A stretch of 64,000 nt of DNA from Methylobacterium sp. J-067 (GTDB lineage Bacteria > Pseudomonadota > Alphaproteobacteria > Rhizobiales > Beijerinckiaceae): positions 61,835-125,834 of the forward strand of contig NZ_JAKSXZ010000123.1 in assembly GCF_022829465.1 (NCBI RefSeq), written 5' to 3'. Numbering within the stretch: position 1 is the first letter of the stretch; every line of letters starts with the position of its first letter. Below, one piece after another: positions 36,001 through 44,458 of this stretch. The notes below the pieces were generated by a model. The model worked only from the letters and a program-made list of their open reading frames with translations, did not search any database and was not told the DNA's origin. Both the position numbers and the translations under genes were made by a program.

Positions 36001-36249
36001 GCCTCGGGCGGGCGGAAGGCCTTCGTGCCGATCCCCGTGAAGCCGCCGCGCGGCGACGAGCGCAGCGTCGAGGCGATCGTCGCCGACCACATGCAGCGCC
36101 TGCGCGGCCTGATCGCCCGCTTCCTCACCGGGGAGGCGGCCTTCACCTCACGACCCTACCCGCAATACGCCAAGGGCACGGGGGCCTACGACCACCTCGC
36201 GCGGGTCAAGGAATGGTCGCTGGGCGGCGAGGGCGGCGAGGAGGAGTAG
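33100..36249 (+). CDS. addB: Double-strand break repair protein AddB (alphaproteobacterial type)
   Basis: A 1049-aa subunit of the AddAB helicase-nuclease that processes double-strand breaks for RecA. Early residues [19 protein letters not shown] and [11 protein letters not shown] mark the degenerate helicase (no intact Walker A), [27 protein letters not shown] the middle, and the C-terminal nuclease has [32 protein letters not shown] and QLTLEAAML, giving the PD-(D/E)XK residues. In many relatives addA follows immediately and tsaE-amgK-murU precedes; here neither is true: the next gene is on the other strand. hemF is divergent. Confidence 0.95.
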   Translation: MTARQAVFTVSRGVPFLPAVADALLSGQLVGPVARDPLALASVSIYLPTRRAARALSAILAARLGDAALLPRTVPLGEADEAELDLAADPLLGAAPARPPIAPLERRLILARLVRAWAQTVDRSLLPLQDEVPFLVPSSPADAVGLAGDLEGLMDALTVEGLPWSEIAGAVEAEYSRYFGLTLDFVKIAAENWPKLLDARQLADPVARARSLILAEGERLAKAPDDPVIVAGSLGSVPATAKLITAVARLPRGAVVLPGLDLDLDEAGWDGIETGEGFTRTIAHGHPQAILHRLLGPGGLAMNRTEIVALGTPDAAGTARTRMLSQALRPADTTDAWSILDPAEREATARLGLDGLALVEAADEREEALVAALALRETLETPGATAFLVTPDRGLAGRVAVELLRWGIVAEDSAGLALAAAPAGRLARLAAEFAADLAREQADSLPARLIALLSHPMVRLGLARTDLVRGAAALEIGLLRGPAPAPTLAGLRRALAARRTGEDPDRRPPRAERRLTEIDWELAASILDRLDGAFAAFPGPDGRGTHDLVALAAGHRKACEALLSGPEGDEATEAEASLACLDTLFDDLDMAEPGGMEGEFADYPSFFTTLTRERKVGCAGPSPHPRLRILGLIEARLLQADRIVIGGLDEGVWPVRTVTDAFLNRPMRERIGLDPPERRIGQMAHDFTEALGCHDVVITRALKRDGSPTVPSRLIQRMRAFAGEEAWGTALNAGRRLSGLADALDAAPAQPRLKRPAPKPDPALFPRSLSVTEIETLVRDPYAIFARHVLGLDPLEPLAAQPGAGERGTLVHRIFSEFATAYPQALPAAADQRLAQIAADAFGPINDAYPSLYAEWWPRYARMALSYLPWEAERRPGLTRVHAEMFGRWTIPLGRETFTLRARADRIELRPDGTACIVDFKTGTVPSAKEIFAGFSPQLTLEAAMLMHGAFKDLPRTAQTPDLLYVQASGGRKAFVPIPVKPPRGDERSVEAIVADHMQRLRGLIARFLTGEAAFTSRPYPQYAKGTGAYDHLARVKEWSLGGEGGEEE

Positions 36250-36254
36250 GGCCT

Positions 36255-36566
36255 CTAAAGGGCGCCGGGCCGCTTCAGCTCGATCTCGATGAAGGCGATC
36301 GGATGATCCGCGCCGTTCATCACATCGTGACGGATGCCGGCCGGGCGGGTGTAGGTGTCCCCGGCCTTCAGGGTGGTCTCGCTCACCGCCTGTCCGTCAT
36401 GGACCCGCAGGATGCCGTCGGCGAGCATCACCACGACATAGGGCCAGCCATGCTCGTGCCAGCCGGTGACGGCGCCGGGGGTAAAATCCCAGCGCGTGAC
36501 GCGCACGGAGGCGTCGTCCTGCTGCACCGTCGGCACGGCAGGGATCGTGCAGGCGAAGCCCGGCAT
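36255..36566 (-). CDS. Cupin-domain protein
   Basis: A 103-aa single cupin fold. Metal-binding His and Glu sit in VTGWHEHGWPYVVVMLADG (motif 1, GX5HXHX3-4EX6G is only partly kept: His-Glu-His present) and the second motif YTRPAGIRHDVMN retains the last His. The substrate is unknown. Its ATG shares a base with the DUF971 stop upstream (TGATG), so the two are coupled; it ends five bases from the convergent addB. Start at ATG 36566. Confidence 0.75.
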   Translation of the reverse strand: MPGFACTIPAVPTVQQDDASVRVTRWDFTPGAVTGWHEHGWPYVVVMLADGILRVHDGQAVSETTLKAGDTYTRPAGIRHDVMNGADHPIAFIEIELKRPGAL

Positions 36567-37003
36567 CAATGGCAGCCGCAGGAGCCCGAGCCGCACCCGC
36601 CGGACTTGGCGGGTGCCACCGTGTCTCGGTCGAGCCCCCGCTCGGCGAGTTCGCCGAGATAGGTCTCCCACCGCCGCACGTAGTTGCGGCCGAGTTCGTG
36701 CAGGTAGCCCCAGCCGTACAGGCCGGTGTCATGCATGTCGTCGAAGGTGAGCTTCACCGCGTAGTTGCCGACCGGCTCCACGCCGAGGATCGCGACGTTG
36801 CGCTTGCCGCCGAGCACCTTCCGCTCGGCGGGGGAATGGCCCTGCACCTCGGCGGACGGGCTCGACACCCGCAGGTATTCGGCCGGCAGGGCGAAGCGCG
36901 TGCCGTCCTCGAAGGCGACGTTGAGGATCCGCTTGTCCGGGGACAGGCGCAGCTCGGTCGGCCAGAAATCCTGGCTTTGGTCCTGGGTCTGGACAGGGTT
37001 CAC
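36566..37003 (-). CDS. DUF971 protein (gamma-butyrobetaine hydroxylase N-terminal-like) with cysteine tail
   Basis: A 145-aa protein of the DUF971 family, named for similarity to the N-terminal domain of gamma-butyrobetaine hydroxylase and sometimes fused to Mrp/ApbC iron-sulfur carriers. Marks are [59 protein letters not shown]. The end is a cysteine-rich tail CGSGSCGCH (three Cys and one His), a possible metal site. It starts at GTG 37003 and is coupled to the cupin gene. moaA is divergent 82 bp away. The role may be in metal or Fe-S cofactor chemistry (inference). Confidence 0.85.
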   Translation of the reverse strand: MNPVQTQDQSQDFWPTELRLSPDKRILNVAFEDGTRFALPAEYLRVSSPSAEVQGHSPAERKVLGGKRNVAILGVEPVGNYAVKLTFDDMHDTGLYGWGYLHELGRNYVRRWETYLGELAERGLDRDTVAPAKSGGCGSGSCGCH

Positions 37004-37085
37004 GGGTCACACCGTTGGGGCAATTGGGGGTTGCGCTCACTGGGCACGCTTGCCCGGGAGCGTTCCGGCCATCATATCCCTTGCA

Positions 37086-38132
37086 ATGGCCGATGACATC
37101 TCCCTCCCTTCGACGGTCCTGCCGGCCGGCGCGAGGCCCGCGCCGCTGATCGACCCGTTCCAGCGGGCGATCACGTACCTGCGCATCTCGGTGACGGATC
37201 GCTGCGACCTGCGCTGCGCCTACTGCATGTCCGAGAACATGCAGTTCCTGCCCAAGCGCGACCTCCTGAGCCTGGAAGAACTCGACCGGCTCTGCGGCGT
37301 GTTCATCGCGCGCGGCGTGCGCAAGCTGCGCATCACCGGGGGCGAGCCCCTGGTGCGCCGGGACATCATGCACCTGTTCCGCCGGCTCTCGCGCCATCTC
37401 GAGTCCGGCGCGCTGCAGGAGCTGACCCTCACCACCAACGGCACCCAGCTCGCGCGCTTCGCGCCGGAACTGGCGGCCCTCGGGGTGAAGCGCGTCAACG
37501 TCTCCCTCGACACCCTGGACGCGGCCAAGTTCAAGGACATCACCCGCCGGGGCGACCTGCCGGTGGTGCTCGGCGGCATCGAGGCCGCGCGCAAGGCCGG
37601 AATGCAGGTGAAGATCAACGCCGTGGCCCTGCGCGACGTCAACGGCGACGAGATCCCCGACATGATCGCCTGGGCCCACGGCCTCGGCATGGACATGACA
37701 CTGATCGAGGTGATGCCGCTCGGCGAGATCGAGGCCGACCGTACCGACCAGTTCCTGCCGCTCTCGGTGGCGCGCCAGCGCCTGGAGAGCCGCTACACCC
37801 TCACGCCGCTGCCCGACCGCACGGGCGGCCCGGCCCGCTACGTCCGCGTGGAGGAGACCGGCGGACGGCTCGGCTTCATCACGCCGCTGACCCACAATTT
37901 CTGCGAGAGCTGCAACCGGGTGCGCCTGACCTGCACCGGCCAGCTCTATCTCTGCCTCGGCCAGGAGGATTCGGCGGATCTGCGCGCCGTGCTCCGCGCC
38001 ACGCAGGACGACGCCGTGCTGGCGCGGGCGGTGGAGGAGGCGATCTCCCGCAAGCCCAAGGGCCACGACTTCGTCATCGAGCGCCAGCGCCCGGCGGCCG
38101 TGCCCCGGCACATGAGCGTGACGGGCGGCTGA
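37086..38132 (+). CDS. moaA: GTP 3',8-cyclase MoaA (molybdenum cofactor synthesis)
   Basis: A radical-SAM enzyme that converts GTP to 3',8-cH2GTP in the first step of molybdopterin synthesis. It has 348 aa, normal length. The SAM cluster motif CDLRCAYC has Cys40, Cys44 and Cys47; the second cluster Cys set lies in [12 protein letters not shown] near residue 275; the protein ends with the conserved Gly-Gly (VTGG) needed for activity. It can supply the cofactor for PaoABC. Start at ATG 37086; an in-frame extension upstream has no ribosome-binding site. Ends at a G+C-rich hairpin before convergent ssb. No moaC or moeA adjacent. Confidence 0.96.
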   Translation: MADDISLPSTVLPAGARPAPLIDPFQRAITYLRISVTDRCDLRCAYCMSENMQFLPKRDLLSLEELDRLCGVFIARGVRKLRITGGEPLVRRDIMHLFRRLSRHLESGALQELTLTTNGTQLARFAPELAALGVKRVNVSLDTLDAAKFKDITRRGDLPVVLGGIEAARKAGMQVKINAVALRDVNGDEIPDMIAWAHGLGMDMTLIEVMPLGEIEADRTDQFLPLSVARQRLESRYTLTPLPDRTGGPARYVRVEETGGRLGFITPLTHNFCESCNRVRLTCTGQLYLCLGQEDSADLRAVLRATQDDAVLARAVEEAISRKPKGHDFVIERQRPAAVPRHMSVTGG

Positions 38133-38137
38133 GGAGT

Positions 38138-38163
38138 CCCCCTCCCCGCAGCCGGGGAGAGGG
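38138..38163. repeat. G+C-rich palindrome between moaA and ssb, sibling of the 9627 repeat
   Basis: CCCCCTCCCCG-CAGC-CGGGGAGAGGG is an 11-bp inverted repeat with one mismatch, sharing CTCCCCGCAG and CGGGGAGAGGG with 9627-9652. It lies between two convergent stops, the position expected of a REP-like element or shared terminator. Confidence 0.6.
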
Positions 38164-38175
38164 ACAGGACCGATC

Positions 38176-38736
38176 CTAGAACGGGATGTCGTCGTCGAGG
38201 TCGTAACCGCCCCGGCCACCGCCGGCGCCGCCACCCGTGGACGGAGCTGGGCGACGCTCGCCGCCCTGGGCGCGGCCACCGCCGAAATCGCCACCCCGGC
38301 CACCGCCGCCGCTACCGAAATCGCCGCCACGGCTGATCTGGCCGCCGCCTTCCTCCTCGGACGCGAACTCGCCGCCACCGCCGCCGCGCCCGTCGAGGAT
38401 CGTCAGCTCGCCGCGGAAGCGCTGCAGCACCACCTCGGTCGTGTACTTCTCGACGCCCGACTGGTCGGCCCACTTCCGGGTCTGGAGCTGGCCCTCGATG
38501 TAGACCTTCGAACCCTTGCGCAGGTACTGCTCGGCCACCCGCGACAGGTTCTCGTTATAGATCACAACCGAGTGCCACTCGGTCTTCTCCTTGCGCTCGC
38601 CGGAGGCCTTGTCCTTCCACGATTCCGAGGTCGCGATCCGCAGGTTGCAGACCGGATCGCCCGAACCGAGGCGACGGATCTCGGGATCGCGCCCGAGGTT
38701 GCCCACCAGAATCACCTTGTTGACGCTGCCCGCCAT
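38176..38736 (-). CDS. ssb: Single-stranded DNA-binding protein
   Basis: A 186-aa SSB. The OB-fold (about 1-110) opens [18 protein letters not shown] and carries the aromatic residues of the ssDNA-binding surface ([20 protein letters not shown]). The linker (about 115-175) is Gly-rich and low complexity; the last residues DDDIPF are the conserved interaction tip that recruits RecO, PriA, RecQ-like and other proteins. Start ATG 38736 after GGAGAGATCG. Convergent with moaA. A single chromosomal ssb of this length is normal for Hyphomicrobiales. Confidence 0.97.
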   Translation of the reverse strand: MAGSVNKVILVGNLGRDPEIRRLGSGDPVCNLRIATSESWKDKASGERKEKTEWHSVVIYNENLSRVAEQYLRKGSKVYIEGQLQTRKWADQSGVEKYTTEVVLQRFRGELTILDGRGGGGGEFASEEEGGGQISRGGDFGSGGGGRGGDFGGGRAQGGERRPAPSTGGGAGGGRGGYDLDDDIPF

Positions 38737-38876
38737 CGATCTCTCCTTGCGTTCCGCATCTCACGGGGCTGCCGTTACGGCCTACACATGCGCCCCTCGC
38801 CGCCCGTCGGCAATGCCGCGCGGCAAGGCACCCACAGCGCTTCTGTTCTACTTATGTTCCATCGGGGCGACAAGCG

Positions 38877-39107
38877 TCACTCCTCGCGGAGGATGTGCAG
38901 GGAGCGCACGGTCAACTCGTCGATTTCCAGCGATCCGATCCGCGCCCGGCCGATGGACAGGCGGCCGATGGCGAAGGCGCCGAACACCACCACCCCGAGG
39001 GCGAGCGCTCCCATCGCATAGGCCCCCGCCGCCCCGGCACCGAGGGTGTGAGCCCCCGTCGCGCTGGTGCCACGGGCGCGGTTGGCGGGCGGTCTCGGGT
39101 CGGCCAT
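38877..39107 (-). CDS. 76-residue protein with IG-type five-residue repeats
   Basis: MADPRPPANRARG is a polar start, then a hydrophobic stretch YAMGALALGVVVFGAFAIGR, then repeating five-residue units AFAIG-RLSIG-RARIG-SLEID-ELTVR-SLHIL. The repeat period and the I/L-G ends resemble right-handed beta-helix (pentapeptide-like) coils, but the sequence is not a canonical A(D/N)LXX pentapeptide protein. No named family recognised. It lies 26 bp downstream of the flavin-type gene on the same strand and may be co-transcribed. Confidence 0.55.
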   Translation of the reverse strand: MADPRPPANRARGTSATGAHTLGAGAAGAYAMGALALGVVVFGAFAIGRLSIGRARIGSLEIDELTVRSLHILREE

Positions 39108-39133
39108 GGCATTCCTCGCTCCGGTGGCGGGGC

Positions 39134-39766
39134 TTAGTATAGCCGGTTCACGTAGGCTTCGGCGATGGAGGCCTCCGCCTCCTCGACGGGCAGCGCCCGC
39201 GTCTGGTCGGCGAGGATGCGGCCGAGGCTTGGGAAGGCGTCGCGCGGGACGTGCTGGCCGGCGTCCCACAGGCGGGAGCGGATCAGCGCCTTGCCGCAAT
39301 GGAACAGGGATTCCCTGACCCGGACGACGAGCCCGGTCTCGGGGACCTTGCCCTGCGCGACGGCCGATTCCAGCAGCGCCGGATCACGGGTGATCTCGGC
39401 CGCGCCGTTGACCCGCAGGGTCTCGGGGATGCCGGGCACGAAGAAGATCAATCCGACATTCGGATTGGTGAGGATGTTGACGAAGGAATCGACCCGGTTG
39501 TTGCCCCGCCGGTCGGGGATCACCAGCGTGCGGGCGTCGGGGGCGGCCACGAAGCCGGGGGCGTCGCCCCGGGGGCTGGCATCGACGTCGCCCGTCCCGT
39601 CGGCGCTGGCGAGCACGAGGAAGGGCGACAGGGCGATGAAGCGCAGGGCGTAGGCGTCGAGATGGTCGAGGACCTTCTCGGCGGCGAGCGCCCGCACCGG
39701 CCCGATTCCGGCGCGCAGGGCCGTCTCGTCGCGGATCACCGAATCGTCGGGGCTGTCATTGGCCAT
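39134..39766 (-). CDS. Pyridoxamine 5'-phosphate oxidase-family FMN-binding protein
   Basis: A 210-aa split-barrel flavoprotein of the PNPOx/PPOX class. Sequence marks are PFLVLASADGTGDVDASPRGDAPGFV, LVIPDRRGNNRVDSFVNILTNPNVGLIFFVPG and SLFHCGKALIRSRLWDAGQ, as in the DR_2398-like FMN group. Such proteins reduce small molecules with F420 or FMN or act in detoxification; no substrate can be assigned. Start ATG 39766 after a strong GGAGGAG. The IG-repeat gene follows 26 bp downstream. Divergent from nnrU. Confidence 0.85.
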   Translation of the reverse strand: MANDSPDDSVIRDETALRAGIGPVRALAAEKVLDHLDAYALRFIALSPFLVLASADGTGDVDASPRGDAPGFVAAPDARTLVIPDRRGNNRVDSFVNILTNPNVGLIFFVPGIPETLRVNGAAEITRDPALLESAVAQGKVPETGLVVRVRESLFHCGKALIRSRLWDAGQHVPRDAFPSLGRILADQTRALPVEEAEASIAEAYVNRLY

Positions 39767-39904
39767 GGGATCTCCTCCAGGCACCGAGGCCTGCATTCCC
39801 CGTGCCGAAGGTCAACCCGGGACGGGCTGCGTCCGGGCGGCGGCTGGACAAGCGCCCCGAACTTCGCTTGAGAACCGCGACCCTTCGTTTGTCCACGAGG
39901 CCCC

Positions 39905-40510
39905 ATGCTCCTCCTCATCCTCGGCCTCGTGCTGTTCCTCGGCACCCACGCCTTCTCCATGCTCAGCGCCCGCCGGATGGCCATCATCGGCCGGATCGGC
40001 GAGAACCGCTACAAGCTCGGCTACACTGCCCTGTCCCTGCTCGGCCTGATCCTGATTGGCGTCGGCTTCCACGATTACCGGCTGCAGGGGATGATCCCGG
40101 TCTGGGATCCGCCGGTCTGGACGCGCCACCTCGCGCTCACGCTGGTGCTGCTCGCCTTCATCAGCCTCGCGGCGACCTACATCCCGAGCCACATCCGCGC
40201 GAAGGCGAAGCACCCGATGCTGCTCGCCGTGAAGATCTGGGCCACCGCCCACCTCCTCGCCAACGGCGACCTCGGCTCGATCCTGCTGTTCGGCGGCTTC
40301 CTCGCCTGGGCGGTCTCGGCCCGCATCAGCATCAAGCGCCGCGAGCGGGCGGCGGGCGTGCCGGCCGGGGGCCGCGCCGCCGTCGCCGTGCCGGCCGGCT
40401 GGCGCAACGACGTGCTGGTGGTGCTAATCGGCACCGCCGCGTGGTTCGTCTTCGCCCGCTACCTCCACTACCCGGTGATCGGCGTGCCGGTCTGGCCGGG
40501 GAGCATGTGA
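39905..40510 (+). CDS. NnrU-family integral membrane protein
   Basis: A 201-aa membrane protein with five to six helices of the NnrU family. NnrU was found with nitric-oxide reductase regulation in Rhodobacter, and relatives include the plant zeta-carotene isomerase Z-ISO, which is haem-dependent. Marks are LGTHAFSMLSARRMAIIGRIGENRYKLGYTALSLLGL and RHLALTLVLLAFISLAATYIPSHIRAKAKHPMLLAVKIWATAHLLANGDL; the conserved His residues could ligate haem. No denitrification or carotenoid genes are adjacent, so function is open. A hairpin CCGTCC-CTAC-GGACGG follows at 40552-40567. Confidence 0.88.
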   Translation: MLLLILGLVLFLGTHAFSMLSARRMAIIGRIGENRYKLGYTALSLLGLILIGVGFHDYRLQGMIPVWDPPVWTRHLALTLVLLAFISLAATYIPSHIRAKAKHPMLLAVKIWATAHLLANGDLGSILLFGGFLAWAVSARISIKRRERAAGVPAGGRAAVAVPAGWRNDVLVVLIGTAAWFVFARYLHYPVIGVPVWPGSM

Positions 40511-40658
40511 GGGCTCAGAACCGATAGGCGGTCTGGCAACGGCGGACGCGGCCGTCCCTACGGACGGAGCAAAGGTCGCCAAGTCCGCGCCCCTGTGTTA
40601 GGCGCACGGCCTTCGAGGATCGCGAGGTGGTCCGGCGCCCGCCGCCGGCCGGGATACG

Positions 40659-41369
40659 ATGGCCGAGAACAACGAATTCATCCGCGAGGTCGATGAGGAG
40701 TACCGCCGCGAGCGGATCCTCACGATCTGGCGCCGCTACAGCGGCGTGATCATCGCGCTGGCGGTGCTGCTGGTCGTGGGCGTCGCCGGGTGGCGCTACT
40801 GGCAGACGCAGCAGCAGGCGGCGGCCGAGGCGGCCTCCGTGCGCTTCGACGCGGCCAACCGCCTCGCCCGCGACGGCAAGCCCGAGGAGGCCGACAAGGC
40901 CTTCACCGCCCTGGAGCAGGACGGCACGGCGGGCTACCGCCTCCTCTCCCGCTTCCGCGCCGCCTCCGAGACCGCCAAGGCCGACCCGGCCAAGGCCGCC
41001 ACCGCATACGATTCGCTCGCGGGCGACGCCTCCCTCGGCGACGGCCTGCGCGACCTCGCCCGGCTGCGCGCCGCGCTGATCCGCATGGACGGCCCGAACC
41101 CCGATCCCGCCCTCGCCAACCTGCAGAGCCTCGCCGCCGGCAGCCCCTACCGCCACACGGCACGGGAGATGCTGGGCCTCGCCGCCCTGAAGAAGGGCGA
41201 TTACGAGGAGGCGAGCCGGTGGTTCGACCAGATCGTCGCCGATCCCGACACGCCGCGCTCCCTGCGCGAGCGCATCGAGGTCTACGCGGCCATCGTCGCG
41301 GGCGGCCCCGTCACCCAGACGGAGGCCAAGCCCGAACCCGCCGCGCCGCCGCCGCCCATCACCCGCTGA
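40659..41369 (+). CDS. Membrane-anchored TPR-like protein (YfgM type)
   Basis: A 236-aa protein with an N-terminal cytoplasmic 23-residue segment, one membrane helix ([22 protein letters not shown], about 27-48) and a periplasmic helical domain with TPR-like repeats ([48 protein letters not shown]), as in YfgM, which works with the Sec translocon and periplasmic chaperones. The end is proline-rich. It precedes der by 25 bp, the usual arrangement (yfgM-bamB-der), but bamB is missing between them. Confidence 0.88.
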   Translation: MAENNEFIREVDEEYRRERILTIWRRYSGVIIALAVLLVVGVAGWRYWQTQQQAAAEAASVRFDAANRLARDGKPEEADKAFTALEQDGTAGYRLLSRFRAASETAKADPAKAATAYDSLAGDASLGDGLRDLARLRAALIRMDGPNPDPALANLQSLAAGSPYRHTAREMLGLAALKKGDYEEASRWFDQIVADPDTPRSLRERIEVYAAIVAGGPVTQTEAKPEPAAPPPPITR

Positions 41370-41394
41370 CCCCGACACACGAGAGACTGACCCG

Positions 41395-42744
41395 ATGGAC
41401 ATGCCGACCGTCGCGATCGTCGGCCGGCCGAATGTCGGCAAGTCGACGCTCTTCAACCGCCTCGTGGGCAAGAAGCTCGCCCTCGTGGACGACCGCCCCG
41501 GCGTGACCCGCGACCGGCGCGAGGGCGACGTCGCCTTCGGCGGCCTGATCTTCCGGGTCATCGACACCGCCGGCCTCGAGGAGTCGGACGACGACACCCT
41601 CACCGGCCGGATGCGGATGCAGACCGAGGCGGCGATCCTCGCCGCCGACGTGGTGCTGTTCGTCATCGACGCCCGCGCCGGGGTGCTGCCGGCCGACCAT
41701 TCCTTCGCCGAACTGACCCGCCGGGCGGGCTGCCCGGTCATCCTCATCGCCAACAAGGCCGAGGGCGGGGCCGGGATATCGGGCGCCTACGAGGCGTTCT
41801 CCCTCGGGCTCGGCGACCCGATCCCCTTCTCCGCCGAGCACGGCGAGGGCCTGGGCGAGTTGCACAACGCCCTGATCGAGGCCCTGCCCAAGCCCGATCC
41901 CGACGAGGAGGAGGACGAGGACGGCCCCGGCGGCCGGTCGCTGCGCGTCGCCATCGTCGGGCGGCCCAATGCCGGCAAGTCGACGCTGATCAACAACATG
42001 CTCGGCGAGGAGCGGCTGCTGGTCGGCCCCGAGGCCGGCATCACCCGCGATTCGATCTCCCTCGACTGGGAGTGGCGGGGCCGGCGGATCAAGCTGCACG
42101 ACACCGCCGGCATGCGCCGCCGCGCCCGCATCGACGACAAGCTGGAGAAGCTCGCCGTCTCGGACGGGTTGCGCGCCGTGCGCTTCGCCGAAGTGGTCGT
42201 GGTGCTCCTCGACGCGACGATCCCCTTCGAGAAGCAGGACCTCACCATCGTCGACCTCGTGGAGAGCGAGGGCCGCTCCCTGGTGATCGGCCTCAACAAG
42301 TGGGACCTCGTGGCCGACCAGCCGGGCCTGCTCAAGCAGCTGCGCGAGAATTGCACCCGCCTGCTGCCGCAGGTGCGCGGCGTGTCGGTGGTGCCGCTCT
42401 CGGGGCTGGCCGGCGAGGGCATCGACAAGCTGATGCAGGCGGTGGTGAATGCCGCCGAGGTCTGGGATCGGCGCGTGTCCACCTCCAAGATCAATGACTG
42501 GCTGAGCGAGGCGACCTCGCGCAACCCGCCCCCGGCGGTGTCGGGCCGGCGGATCAAGATCCGCTACGCCACGCAGGTGAAGAGCCGCCCGCCGCATTTC
42601 GCGCTGTTCGGCAACCAGCTCGACGCGCTGCCGAAATCCTACACCCGCTACCTCGTCAACGCCCTGCGCGAGGCCTTCGACCTGCCGGGCACGCCGATCC
42701 GCCTGAGCCTGCGCACCTCGCAGAACCCGTTCGACAAGAGCTGA
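41395..42744 (+). CDS. der: Ribosome-assembly GTPase Der (EngA)
   Basis: A 449-aa protein with two tandem GTPase domains and a KH-like domain, needed for 50S subunit maturation. Domain 1 has GRPNVGKST (about 9-17), [16 protein letters not shown] and NKAE; domain 2 has GRPNAGKST (about 187-195), [19 protein letters not shown] and NKWD. The C-terminal KH part ends [18 protein letters not shown]. Its end overlaps the convergent diguanylate cyclase gene by 97 bp. Confidence 0.97.
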   Translation: MDMPTVAIVGRPNVGKSTLFNRLVGKKLALVDDRPGVTRDRREGDVAFGGLIFRVIDTAGLEESDDDTLTGRMRMQTEAAILAADVVLFVIDARAGVLPADHSFAELTRRAGCPVILIANKAEGGAGISGAYEAFSLGLGDPIPFSAEHGEGLGELHNALIEALPKPDPDEEEDEDGPGGRSLRVAIVGRPNAGKSTLINNMLGEERLLVGPEAGITRDSISLDWEWRGRRIKLHDTAGMRRRARIDDKLEKLAVSDGLRAVRFAEVVVVLLDATIPFEKQDLTIVDLVESEGRSLVIGLNKWDLVADQPGLLKQLRENCTRLLPQVRGVSVVPLSGLAGEGIDKLMQAVVNAAEVWDRRVSTSKINDWLSEATSRNPPPAVSGRRIKIRYATQVKSRPPHFALFGNQLDALPKSYTRYLVNALREAFDLPGTPIRLSLRTSQNPFDKS

Positions 42745-43919
42745 GCCGGGGCAGGCTGAGCGGTGCGCGGATCGGGGGCGAAGCGCAGGCCGTCGCGGCC
42801 TGCCTTCTTCACCGCGTAGAGGGCCATGTCGGCCCGGTGCAGGGCCGTCTCCAGCGGCTCGTCGCGCGCCATCAAGGTCACGCCGAAGCTCGCGGTGACG
42901 GCGTGACCCTCCGGCAACTCCGGATAGCGGGTCCTCCTGCCGAGCGCCCGCACCGCCTCGACATGCGCCCGCGCCGTCTGGGGCGTGCAGGCGGGGATGA
43001 GCAGGGCGAATTCCTCGCCGCCGAGGCGTCCGCAGAGCGCCCCCTCGCCGCAATGCGCCCGCAGGTTCGCCCCGAAGGCGCGGATCACCGCATCGCCCGC
43101 GCTGTGGCCGTAGGTGTCGTTGATCGCCTTGAACCGGTCGAGGTCGGCCATGATCAGGGCGGCCGATTCACCCGGCGGCAAGGCGCGCAGGGTGCGCGCG
43201 GCCCGTTCGAGGAAGGCGGCGCGGTTCGGCAGGCCGGAGAGGGCGTCCGTCTGCAGCCGGTCTCTCGCCTCGGCCATCGTCTCCGCCATCAGCAGGCCGA
43301 GGAGGGAGAGGCCGAGCAGCAGCGACAGGATGCCCCCCGCCGTCTGCGAGTAGAAGGCGTAGGGACTCGACAAGTAGGCGCGCACCCCCGGCCCCGCCCC
43401 CGCGAGGCCGAGCATGACGAGCTTCGCCGCGAACTGGAGGGCGCTGAGGCCGAGCACCGCCGCGAGCGCGAGATCCACCGGCCGCCGCGGCGAGTGCCGG
43501 GCCACGATCGTCGCGGCGATGGCGAGCATCGCGGCGAAGGGTCCCTGGTAGCCGAAGGCCTGCTCCCAGGTTCCCCGGGGGAAGTCGAACACCACGAAGG
43601 CGTTGGCGATCACCGCGACGACGAGGACGGTCCAGAGGGCGCCGGTCCGCGCCTGTGGCCGGTAATGCCGGACGAGCCCCGCCGTGATCGCGGTGAGCGC
43701 CGTCATCAGCGATCCGAAGGAGAGGGTGGAGGCGAGGCGCACGGAGGGAATCGCGGCGACCATCCCTTCGATGGCGACCGTCGAGGCCGCCGCCACGAAG
43801 CCGGCGGCGCAGTAACGGCCAAGGGCAAGGCTGGAACGCCGGGACACGGCCAGGAAGGCCGCGGCGAAGGACAGGCCGATGGCGAAGTTGAAGGCGAGCA
43901 GGAAGGTCGCGCTGTTCAT
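42648..43919 (-). CDS. Membrane-bound diguanylate cyclase (GGEEF)
   Basis: A 423-aa protein: about six N-terminal membrane helices (1-210) resembling a 7TM-type sensor, then a GGDEF domain that makes c-di-GMP from two GTP. The catalytic loop is [11 protein letters not shown] (GGEEF at 300-304), with [18 protein letters not shown] before it. The inhibitory I-site RxxD is absent (GEGA at that position), so product inhibition is not expected. The last 45 residues run antisense through the der 3' end. Start ATG 43919. It belongs to the c-di-GMP block of this region. Confidence 0.9.
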   Translation of the reverse strand: MNSATFLLAFNFAIGLSFAAAFLAVSRRSSLALGRYCAAGFVAAASTVAIEGMVAAIPSVRLASTLSFGSLMTALTAITAGLVRHYRPQARTGALWTVLVVAVIANAFVVFDFPRGTWEQAFGYQGPFAAMLAIAATIVARHSPRRPVDLALAAVLGLSALQFAAKLVMLGLAGAGPGVRAYLSSPYAFYSQTAGGILSLLLGLSLLGLLMAETMAEARDRLQTDALSGLPNRAAFLERAARTLRALPPGESAALIMADLDRFKAINDTYGHSAGDAVIRAFGANLRAHCGEGALCGRLGGEEFALLIPACTPQTARAHVEAVRALGRRTRYPELPEGHAVTASFGVTLMARDEPLETALHRADMALYAVKKAGRDGLRFAPDPRTAQPAPAQLLSNGFCEVRRLRRIGVPGRSKASRRALTR

Positions 43920-44145
43920 GGACGGACGCCCCGTCACGCCGCACTTCGGCGAGACTGCTTCCCTCCATAGGCGCCTCATCCTGAACGAAGCTGTAGTTTT
44001 GGACGGCACCTCGATGACAAGTTGTCATCGCGCGGCCTCGGGTCCTCGCCGTTACGTTTCGTCACGCGCTTGCCATCGAGCCGATAGGTTTCCGGCGCTT
44101 CATGCGGCCTCCGGCCCGCACGGGGCCGCCATCCGGGAAGCCTCC

Positions 44146-44451
44146 ATGAGAACACTCGTCCATTCCTGCCTCGCCGCCGCGACCTTCGCGGCCCTGTCGG
44201 GCATCGCCCTGGCGCAGCCGGCCGCCACCCCCGCCGCGCCGGAGGCGAATTCGGCGCGGGCGCAGTGCCGCGCGCAGGTCGACAGCCGGAGCCTGACGGG
44301 GCCGGAGCGCAAGGCGGCGATGCGGGATTGCATGAAGCCCCAGCGCGACGCCTGCCGGGAACAGGCCATCGCCAAGGCCCTGCCGAAGGGGCCGGACCGC
44401 AAGGCCTTCATGCACCAGTGCCTCGGCGGCGCCGTGGCGGCTGCGCACTGA
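44146..44451 (+). CDS. PsiF-type repeat secreted small protein
   Basis: A 101-aa protein with a Sec signal peptide (MRTLVHSCLAAATFAALSGI, then ALAQ). The mature part holds two PsiF-like repeats with a spaced Cys and the GPERKAAMRDCM / GPDRKAFMHQCL signature. Family function is unknown; in enteric bacteria psiF is phosphate-starvation inducible. It ends eight bases before the convergent hybrid kinase gene. An in-frame extension upstream lacks a signal peptide, so ATG 44146 is preferred. Confidence 0.85.
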   Translation: MRTLVHSCLAAATFAALSGIALAQPAATPAAPEANSARAQCRAQVDSRSLTGPERKAAMRDCMKPQRDACREQAIAKALPKGPDRKAFMHQCLGGAVAAAH

Positions 44452-44458
44452 GCCGGCC

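Noticed and set aside
32020..36090. A 1356-residue open frame on the minus strand through addB.
   Set aside because: The sequence is Gly/Arg/Glu-rich shadow coding opposite addB and has no domain.
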